Made by a program: the position numbers and the translations under genes. From the IMG/VR virus record IMGVR_UViG_3300045116_000587, positions 1 to 31,278 of that record: a DNA stretch of 31,278 bases. One strand, 5' to 3'. The stretch's first letter is position 1, and the number at the start of each line of letters is the position of its first letter. This DNA is from a virus. Shown here piece by piece: positions 26,411-31,278 of the stretch. Below the pieces are notes generated by a model. That model had not been told where the DNA came from. It did no database searches and saw only the letters and a list, made by a program, of their open reading frames with translations.

Positions 26411-27829
26411 CTACTCTCCGATGTCTTTCTCCCACGGCTTCGCGCTCTCTCCCGCCATACGAACAATGAACGAGCGGAACGACCCGATGACATCAACGGA
26501 TTCGCTCTGGCATGCCATAACCTTCGTGACATCCTTGTAGGCCATCGAGCACTCATCAAGCGAACCGCCGATCAGGGTGACGCCCGCCACATCCAAGTCG
26601 CCCCTCATCTGCGCCATTGTGAACTGCTCCTTGGCTGCCTTGCGCGACATAAGGCGACCAGCCCCATGAGATGACGAGAAAAGGTATGCCTCGTTTCCCT
26701 TGCCCCTGCAAACATAGACGGGGGTTGTCATTGACCCAGGGATGATCCCATACACTCCGAGATGGGCAGGGGTAGCCCCCTTGCGATGAACGATGACATC
26801 CCTGCCATCAACAAGTCGCTCTCTCCATGCGAGGTTGTGCACGTTCTCGAAGAACCCGACCCTTTCCGCCTTGATGGCCCTCGTTATCCTGCCATGGATC
26901 ACATCATGACACGCCTTGGCAAAATCTGCCGCCAACATCATGGCGTCCCAGTATTCGCGCCCAGCATCCGAGTCCATACGAAGCCATGCGAGCCGCCTCG
27001 CATCCCCAGGAAGCGGGCATTCCTTCTCGGCCATCTTGGAGAAAACATCTGCGATCTTGTACCCAACCCCACGAGAGCCAGAATGCGACAAAACGGCGAG
27101 CCTTTCCCCGTCGAATTCTGGCAACGACACGAACCCGAATGATACGAAGTGGTTCCCACCGCCGCTAGTTCCGCACTGTCTGGTGGCCAAGTCTCGCAGG
27201 TGCAAGCCCCTGATGGATGGAAGGTCGAACCGAACATCATCAAGAACCCTTGAGTCAACCTTCACATCAATGTCTTGACCAGCCCCGAACACCGTGTTGG
27301 ACGAAAGCACGTTGACAAGGCGATCCTTCATTCCAGACGCATCCTTTGCAGGGATGTCGAAGATAGTCATTTGCATGCGGCACGATATGTCGACGCCGAC
27401 CGCCCAAGGTATGACCACATTGTCCGTCGCCAGCACCCCACCAATCGGAATTCCGTATCCCTGATGCGCGTCTGGCATCAAAGCGGCCCTGACGGAGATG
27501 GGGAGCTTGGCGGCGACGTGTATCTGGCCGATGGCCCCGGGCTCGATCATCGAGTCGCCGAAGATGGTCAGTGGACAATGGTTCTTGGACATGCGAATGG
27601 GCGTGGCCTTCGCGTCCTCCTCGGCCTTGGAGGCCATTGCGGCGGCGAGCGACGCCACCCATGGGACGCAGTCGCCCAAGAACGCCGAGGGGTCGGCGAC
27701 GATGTCCCTCACCTTGGCCTCGATCTGCGCCCTGCCGAAGTCCTTGGGGTTCGGCACGAGCAGGCGGAGCCCGGTCTTGATGGCTGGTCCCTTGACGCCC
27801 CAGTCGATGAGGTCCCTTCCCGTTATCAT
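26411..27829 (-). CDS. rtcB: RNA-splicing ligase RtcB
   Basis: RtcB joins RNA 2',3'-cyclic phosphate (or 3'-phosphate) and 5'-OH ends using GTP and Mn2+. The 472-residue protein has all landmarks: MPDAHQGYGIPIGGVLAT, GVDISCRM with the metal Cys, CGTSGGGNHF, LSHSGSRGVG, VHRKGATPA, SSSHGAGR with the guanylated His, and a C-terminal GSFRSFIVRMAGE. Length is that of the family. In phages it can repair tRNAs broken by host anticodon nucleases, which fits the tRNA genes and the RlaP-like protein here. The ATG overlaps the stop of the upstream Lar-like gene (ATGA) with GAGGAG as ribosome site. Confidence 0.97.
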   Translation of the reverse strand: MITGRDLIDWGVKGPAIKTGLRLLVPNPKDFGRAQIEAKVRDIVADPSAFLGDCVPWVASLAAAMASKAEEDAKATPIRMSKNHCPLTIFGDSMIEPGAIGQIHVAAKLPISVRAALMPDAHQGYGIPIGGVLATDNVVIPWAVGVDISCRMQMTIFDIPAKDASGMKDRLVNVLSSNTVFGAGQDIDVKVDSRVLDDVRFDLPSIRGLHLRDLATRQCGTSGGGNHFVSFGFVSLPEFDGERLAVLSHSGSRGVGYKIADVFSKMAEKECPLPGDARRLAWLRMDSDAGREYWDAMMLAADFAKACHDVIHGRITRAIKAERVGFFENVHNLAWRERLVDGRDVIVHRKGATPAHLGVYGIIPGSMTTPVYVCRGKGNEAYLFSSSHGAGRLMSRKAAKEQFTMAQMRGDLDVAGVTLIGGSLDECSMAYKDVTKVMACQSESVDVIGSFRSFIVRMAGESAKPWEKDIGE

Positions 27830-28065
27830 GTCTCCTCGACCCCCTTCTTCGGCGTCCTGTCGTTCCACCACGATGCCCCCTGGGCCTGGCTGTCGCAGAC
27901 CTGTTCCATCCGCGCCGGGCACACCACCCCCTTCAGGGGATAGTGGACGATCTGGAGGAACGGCGGCTTGTCGCTGGACAGGAAATACGTCTCCCCCGTC
28001 CTGCAGAACGGACACTCGTCGAGCGCGACCTCCTGCTTGTCCGCCGGTATCCTCTTCCAGCTCAT
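27826..28065 (-). CDS. Small Lar-like zinc-ribbon protein (79 aa)
   Basis: CPFC (Cys18, Cys21) at the start and a second pair (Cys49, Cys57) around GVVCPARMEQVC, followed by ASWWNDR. The C-P-F-C beginning and the terminal W-W-N-x-R resemble Lar/restriction-alleviation proteins; another Lar-like gene is at 6871-7101. The ATG at 28063-28065 lies 6 nt behind TACAAT of a TTGACT-N17-TACAAT promoter, with no ribosome site: leaderless. It heads the operon with rtcB. Similar zinc ribbons have many functions, so the assignment is moderate. Confidence 0.6.
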   Translation of the reverse strand: MSWKRIPADKQEVALDECPFCRTGETYFLSSDKPPFLQIVHYPLKGVVCPARMEQVCDSQAQGASWWNDRTPKKGVEET

Positions 28066-28071
28066 GGGCGG

Positions 28072-28100
28072 ATTGTACGACACGGAGGCGAAGGAGTCAA
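28072..28100 (-). promoter_or_regulatory. Sigma70-like promoter of the rtcB operon (leaderless)
   Basis: Minus strand: TTGACT (28095-28100), 17-nt spacer, TACAAT (28072-28077), 6 nt, ATG at 28065. Confidence 0.8.
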
Positions 28101-28109
28101 CCCGTCTCG

Positions 28110-28850
28110 TCAGCCGAAGAGGTCGCACCTGTCGCACATCTTGAGTCCCGCCCTCTTGCCTCCTTGCAGCAGCTCGCGGTAGCGCTTGAGGACGGGGTCG
28201 TTGAAGAGCTCGACGACGCCCTTGTCCCTCACGTTGCCGACGCTGACCTGCCCGAGGAAGTCGTTGCAGCACAGCACGACGTCACCCCGGTAGTTCACGC
28301 ACATCTGGCGGATGCGCCGACACTGCCTCTGCAGGGGGACCTGCCTCTTCGTGGCCACGAGGCCCGCGCGGTTGTAGATGTGGTGGTGCCTGAACTTCCT
28401 GTCCCTCACGCGGGCGCGCTCGTCGTCGGAAAGCTGCCCCCACAGGGCGGAGAACCGCTCCTGGGACTGCCCGTCATAGTGGTTGACCGTCATGTGGTCG
28501 AGGCCGGCGGCGAGCAGCCCCCTGACTCGCTCGACGGTCAGGAGGTCGCCGTTCGTGTGGAAGTAGACGGCGGCCTTGGGGAGGATGGCCTTGACCCTTC
28601 GGACGATGTCCTCCAGCCTGGCGTCGGCCAGCGGCTCGTTGAAGAGGTGCAGGCCGAAGGTCCCGTCGAACCCGACGGCCGCCAGTTCCCTGGCTATCTT
28701 CTCGATGACCTCAAGCGGCATCAGCTCCTGCATCCTCGTGTGGTCGTGCTGGGGGCACCACGGGCACCTCCTCGTGCACGCCGCCGACACCTCGACGCTG
28801 ATCTTCGGCGGGATGTCTAGGCCGTTTTGCTGCCTGATGCGTCTGCTCAT
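28110..28850 (-). CDS. Radical SAM protein with SPASM-like C-terminus
   Basis: The 246-residue protein has CTRRCPWC (Cys25, Cys29, Cys32), the CxxxCxxC 4Fe-4S motif of radical SAM enzymes, then GLHLFNEPLAD (GGE-like), YFHTNGDLLT, and a SPASM-type Cys cluster near the C-terminus: QMCVNYRGDVVLCCNDFLGQ, VSVGNVRDKGVVELFN and KMCDRCDLFG. SPASM enzymes modify peptides or carry auxiliary clusters; this one could modify a small phage or host peptide, or a nucleotide. No obvious peptide substrate is adjacent. The ATG at 28848-28850 is 6 nt behind TATAAT (leaderless), but the -35 region is occupied by a mobile cassette. Single-gene unit. Confidence 0.85.
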   Translation of the reverse strand: MSRRIRQQNGLDIPPKISVEVSAACTRRCPWCPQHDHTRMQELMPLEVIEKIARELAAVGFDGTFGLHLFNEPLADARLEDIVRRVKAILPKAAVYFHTNGDLLTVERVRGLLAAGLDHMTVNHYDGQSQERFSALWGQLSDDERARVRDRKFRHHHIYNRAGLVATKRQVPLQRQCRRIRQMCVNYRGDVVLCCNDFLGQVSVGNVRDKGVVELFNDPVLKRYRELLQGGKRAGLKMCDRCDLFG

Positions 28851-28856
28851 GTCAGC

Positions 28857-28862
28857 ATTATA
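28857..28862 (-). promoter_or_regulatory. -10 element of the radical SAM gene, split from its -35
   Basis: TATAAT on the minus strand, 6 nt before the ATG at 28850. Nuclease cassette 2 begins 9 nt upstream of it (28871), so the original -35 box has been displaced; the cassette supplies only GGTAAA at the -35 position. Confidence 0.65.
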
Positions 28863-28906
28863 CACAGCAAGCAGGGATTTACCGATGGTATAGAGAATAG
28901 GTAAGA

Positions 28907-29059
28907 ATGAAAGTCACACTGCCAACCCTAGACTGCAAACGATGCGGATGGAAATGGGTTCCTAGAAAATCCGAGATTAGGCTGTGCCCCAGATGCAAGA
29001 CGGCCTATTGGGATGTCGAGCGCCAGAACGGGAGGACGAAAAAGTGGTCGTCTACCTGA
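28907..29059 (+). CDS. Small zinc-ribbon protein (50 aa), nuclease-cassette partner
   Basis: Product starts MKVTLPTLDCKRCGWKWVPR and contains CKRC and CPRC with KTAYWDV after the second pair. It matches the 42-residue protein at 1514-1642 along its length (shared KWVPRKS and CKTAYWDV) but has eight extra C-terminal residues (GRTKKWSST end). The reading frame overlaps the GIY-YIG start by 16 nt. The GGAGG inside its coding sequence is the ribosome site of that gene. Most likely a DNA-binding accessory of the cassette. Confidence 0.75.
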   Translation: MKVTLPTLDCKRCGWKWVPRKSEIRLCPRCKTAYWDVERQNGRTKKWSST

Positions 29060-29829
29060 TCACAAACCTGGTCAACGGAAAGCGGTATGTTGGTCAGACT
29101 ACAAGAACGACACAACAACGCTTCAAACATCACTGTTGGCGAAGCACCGTCAGGACAAGGATGCCGATCGCCATGGCCATCGCCAAGTATGGTGCCATCA
29201 ACTTCAAAATCGAGGTCATTTGTTCTTGCTCGTCCCAAGAGGAACTAGATCGAATGGAGTTGCATTACGCCACTCAACTCGGAACCTTCTCTCCGAACGG
29301 TTACAATCTGCGTGCCGGAAATGGGACCGGGTCAGTATCAGCAGAAACGAGGGCCAAACTGTCGGCAAAAATGACTGGGAAAACAGCCACGCCAGAGACA
29401 AGGGCAAAGTTGTCAAAGTCTCATATGGGAATCAGACTATCCGAAGACGCCAAGCGGAAACTGTCAGAAGCAAATCGGGGAAAACCAGGAACGACATACT
29501 GCTACCAGCGGTCGTCGGAAGTTAGTGCGAAAACCTACGTGCTGTATTCGCCAGACGGAAGGAAAACCACAATCCACAACATGAGGAAATTCTGCAAAGA
29601 CCACGACCTGTCGCCAGCGAGAATGTGTGAGGTCGTCAGGGGCAGAAAACTCCACCACAAAGGCTGGACTCTCGATCCTCTACTTCACGTCATTGCCGCA
29701 GAAAAACGAAAGGGATACAAAACCAACCGCTATTTCTTCAATGATCATGGCCGGCGTTTCTCCGAAGGTCGATGCGAAGTTCCATTAGCAACTTACCCAG
29801 CCAGTTCTGACCAACCCATTTCCCAGTAG
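29044..29829 (+). CDS. GIY-YIG homing-type endonuclease with NUMOD3 repeats
   Basis: GTG 29044, set by GGAGG upstream, opens a 261-residue protein: MVVYLITNLVNGKRYVGQTT (GIY-YIG core), then an Arg-containing helix (RFKHHCWR), MELHYATQLG with the catalytic Glu, NUMOD3-type repeats (SAETRAKLSAKMTGK, TPETRAKLSKSHMG, SEDAKRKLSEANRGK), and a C-terminal DNA-binding module (YSPDGRKTTIHNMRKFCKDH). The last ~30 residues are encoded antisense to the NADAR 3' end (92-nt overlap), so they were probably captured from the target on insertion. Segregation by lower GC supports transfer. Confidence 0.9.
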   Translation: MVVYLITNLVNGKRYVGQTTRTTQQRFKHHCWRSTVRTRMPIAMAIAKYGAINFKIEVICSCSSQEELDRMELHYATQLGTFSPNGYNLRAGNGTGSVSAETRAKLSAKMTGKTATPETRAKLSKSHMGIRLSEDAKRKLSEANRGKPGTTYCYQRSSEVSAKTYVLYSPDGRKTTIHNMRKFCKDHDLSPARMCEVVRGRKLHHKGWTLDPLLHVIAAEKRKGYKTNRYFFNDHGRRFSEGRCEVPLATYPASSDQPISQ

Positions 29830-30193
29830 AGTCAGCACATTGACCCCAAACGACATCGCCCCATATGTTGAATTCCACCAGTTCCTCGTCGCCGGTGGCG
29901 AGCAGGAGCCTCGCCATCTCCGGGTCGGAGAACTTGGCCCTGACGACGCTCCTCATCACGTCGTACTTGGCCTCGTCCCAGTCCGCCCTCATCCTGACCT
30001 TGCGCCCGAGGCGCTTGGCGATCGCTGGGGTCCTCGCCATCTTGATGGCGAGCCTGCCTATGTTGTCGGAGCCGTCGGCCTTTGACGCCTGGTAGGCGTG
30101 CTCGGCAGACCTCTAGGTCATGCCGTCCCATTCGAACGGCCTCTCGAAGAAGTTCGACAGGAAGAAGTGCTCGCCCCTGAATGACGTTATCAT
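29738..30193 (-). pseudogene. NADAR-domain protein interrupted by an in-frame amber codon
   Basis: From ATG 30191-30193 the frame reads MITSFRGEHFFLSNFFERPF, then DGMT, then TAG (30113-30115, codon 27), then RSAEHAYQASK and, uninterrupted, KRLGRKVRMRADWDEAKYDV, LLATGDEELVEFNIWGDVVW and NWLGKLLMELRIDL. These are the NADAR (YbiA-like) motifs in order; NADAR proteins hydrolyse ADP-ribose or riboflavin-intermediate N-glycosidic bonds. Family members have Tyr or Trp where TAG stands. Full length would be about 151 residues. A restart at ATG 30040 gives 100 residues without the N-terminal motif. Other genes here end in TAG and no suppressor tRNA is seen, so a nonsense mutation, sequencing error or readthrough is more likely than code change. 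Confidence 0.8.
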
Positions 30194-30207
30194 GTGTTCA
30201 AGCGACC

Positions 30208-31002
30208 CTATGCCACCTTCTCCCCGAACAGCCTGTCCCACGCCATCCGCGACACCTCCGCGTGCAGACCCTCGACCGCCGCCTCGTCGATGGACTCCGG
30301 GATCGGGGACGTCTTGGCGGCCTCGTCCATCTCGGCGACGAGCCCCTCGACCTTCGCCATGACGGCTTCGTAGTCCGTGATCCTGCCCGTCCGCAAGGCC
30401 ATCAGGTATCCGAGCTGCTCCCCGTCGAACCTGACGATCGGCTCCCCGTTCCTGACGATGTTCAGCCCGGACCAGAGCAGCCTTACGCAGTGCGTCATGT
30501 TCTTCTGGTCGAAGGTCAGGTTGCCACGCTCCTGGTCCAGCCACCTGTTGGGGTTGCGGTTCTCGATCCAGTCCCAGTACGACTTCCAGTCCCTGACGGC
30601 GCGCTCGTACTCGTGCTCGTCGTAGAGCAGGATGCCGCTGAACCGGGCGTGCTCGTCCTCAACGGGGATCGACTCGCAGACCAGCATGTCGTCGCCGCGG
30701 AAGACGCCCTTGCACGCCGGATCGCCGTAGTAGCAGTAGAGCCTGTAGGCACTCGCCATGTGCTCGACGGCGGCCACGTGGTAGTCCTTGAGGTCAACCC
30801 ACGGCATCTCGGACAGGGGGATCGGCCTGAACGGGAACCTGGACGACTTGACGTCGGGGTGAGTCCACGGCTTCGCCCCCGGCACGCAGGGAATGATCCT
30901 GCAGAAGTCCAGTTTCCGAGGGCGCATCAACCTTCTGATGTCCGGATCATCCAAATGGCAGTCCATCTCTTGTAGAGATTTCTCGTTCTGTCCAAACTTC
31001 AT
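30208..31002 (-). CDS. RlaP/COG3541-like nucleotidyltransferase-related protein
   Basis: The last ~110 residues have the pattern of the RNA-repair-associated nucleotidyltransferase family RlaP: KNMTHCVRLLWSGLNIVRNG, FDGEQLGYLMALRTGRITDY and SPIPESIDEAAVEGL. The first half (to ~residue 150), with WKSYWDWIENRNPNRWLDQE, has no G-S-R/S-x-D-x-D catalytic motif that I could see, so the protein may be a truncated or diverged relative. RlaP genes often accompany RtcB or RNA ligases, matching this window. ATG 31002 with AAGGAG; the start overlaps the TnsA-like gene end by 56 nt, and MDCHLDD at 30966 is an alternative. Stop lies 15 nt before the NADAR start. Confidence 0.5.
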   Translation of the reverse strand: MKFGQNEKSLQEMDCHLDDPDIRRLMRPRKLDFCRIIPCVPGAKPWTHPDVKSSRFPFRPIPLSEMPWVDLKDYHVAAVEHMASAYRLYCYYGDPACKGVFRGDDMLVCESIPVEDEHARFSGILLYDEHEYERAVRDWKSYWDWIENRNPNRWLDQERGNLTFDQKNMTHCVRLLWSGLNIVRNGEPIVRFDGEQLGYLMALRTGRITDYEAVMAKVEGLVAEMDEAAKTSPIPESIDEAAVEGLHAEVSRMAWDRLFGEKVA

Positions 31003-31278
31003 ATCCCACTCCTTGACCCTCGAAATACATCCTGGTGGCATCCAGTTTGGCGGCAACCTTTGGCACAAGCGTCATTTTCTGAGGCTTCACTTCGATGACG
31101 AACGACTCTCCGTTGGTCATCTTGACCAGGAAGTCTGGAACCGTATGACGCACAACCCCATCGACCACAATGCGAACCTTGAATGGTTCGTAGTCCAGGT
31201 CTACCACAGCCGCATCTGCCTCCATAATCTTCACCACCCTCAACTCGTACGAACTTCTGTAGAAGAAGGTCTTCCCGA
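30947..31278 (-). CDS. TnsA-like PD-(D/E)XK nuclease, partial
   Basis: Cut by the right window edge. The visible 109 residues begin GKTFFYRSSYELRVVKIMEA and contain YEPFKVRI, TVPDFLVKMTNGESFVIEVK and ATRMYFEGQGVGYEVWTERE. The SSYE helix, PDF, and E-x-K motif form the PD-(D/E)XK catalytic core as in the TnsA N-terminal domain, also used by phage head-completion/packaging nucleases. Stop at 30947-30949 inside the next gene. The missing N-terminus prevents a finer assignment. Confidence 0.75.
   Translation of the reverse strand, partial: GKTFFYRSSYELRVVKIMEADAAVVDLDYEPFKVRIVVDGVVRHTVPDFLVKMTNGESFVIEVKPQKMTLVPKVAAKLDATRMYFEGQGVGYEVWTEREISTRDGLPFG

Larger units (their letters stand above)
28871..29829 (+). 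mobile_element. Homing-nuclease cassette 2 (zinc ribbon + GIY-YIG)
   Basis: Begins with GCAGGGATTTACC (28871-28883), identical to 1478-1490, with the same 23 nt to the ATG of a homologous zinc-ribbon gene. The nuclease that follows is a GIY-YIG enzyme here and a zinc-finger Vsr-like enzyme in cassette 1. Left end inside a promoter; right end within the 3' end of the convergent NADAR gene. Lower GC than its surroundings. Right boundary unresolved, probably near 29740-29830. Confidence 0.6.

Noticed and set aside
30113-30115. Genome-wide amber reassignment
   Set aside because: TAG is used as a normal stop by vsr, the PHP gene and several small genes, and none of the four tRNAs has a CTA anticodon.
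1-31278. CRISPR arrays or an insertion sequence with terminal inverted repeats
   Set aside because: No regularly spaced direct repeats and no transposase or paired inverted ends were seen; the TnsA-like protein at the right edge is better explained as a phage nuclease.

Overview
This GC-rich, very densely packed window looks like the accessory/metabolic region of a large tailed-phage genome, probably assembled from a metagenome. Grounds: short genes with ATGA overlaps and strong GGAGG ribosome sites, a phage-type sigma factor, four DNA methyltransferases, Lar-like anti-restriction proteins, a tRNA cluster, a B12-dependent ribonucleotide reductase, many free-standing homing-type nucleases (GIY-YIG, HNH, Vsr-like), and many small proteins of unknown function. 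No capsid, tail, terminase or polymerase gene is visible. Both window ends cut genes.

Layout. 1-5302 (mostly minus): a small membrane protein, an unknown protein, a Vsr-like repair nuclease, an inserted zinc-ribbon/zinc-finger nuclease cassette on the plus strand, then the minus operon C5-methyltransferase, RHH regulator, HNH nuclease, N6/N4-methyltransferase. 5307-8497: a divergent promoter, a holin-like protein, and a minus operon with a NAD-synthetase-type glutaminase, small proteins, a Lar-like protein and a McsA-like protein. 8501-11736 (minus): a tandem-HNH nuclease, small proteins, a PHP phosphoesterase and its operon. 11754-15174 (plus): an unknown protein, then a tRNA operon (two Asn-type, two Gln) interrupted by a tandem-HNH nuclease and followed by three small genes. 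15161-17847: an ART-like protein, a glycosyltransferase and a second C5-methyltransferase. 17874-21612 (plus): a candidate cobalamin riboswitch, class II RNR, a small protein and a methyltransferase. 21578-31278 (mostly minus): sigma factor, calcineurin-like phosphoesterase, MBL hydrolase, small genes, GIY-YIG nuclease, RtcB ligase, a Lar-like zinc ribbon, radical SAM/SPASM protein, a second zinc-ribbon nuclease cassette (plus), NADAR with an in-frame amber codon, an RlaP-like protein and a TnsA-like nuclease.

The most striking signal is at 12546-12740. A promoter is followed by a 21-codon ORF holding the uninterrupted codon run Gln-Asn-Asn-Asn-Gln-Gln-Asn, then mutually exclusive RNA pairings ending in an intrinsic terminator, then tRNA genes whose anticodons are exactly those for Asn and Gln. 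This has the architecture of a translation-coupled attenuator, but it controls phage tRNA genes instead of a biosynthetic operon.

Other themes: (1) sigma70-like promoters of the form TTGACT-N17-TATAAT whose -10 box lies exactly 6 nt (once 7) before the start codon of several genes, which predicts leaderless mRNAs; (2) two copies of one mobile cassette that pair the same small zinc-ribbon gene with different nucleases; (3) a C5-methylation plus Vsr set; (4) RNA repair (RtcB, RlaP-like) together with tRNAs; (5) NAD/ADP-ribose chemistry (glutaminase, ART-like, NADAR). All functions are read by eye from motifs; no database search was possible.
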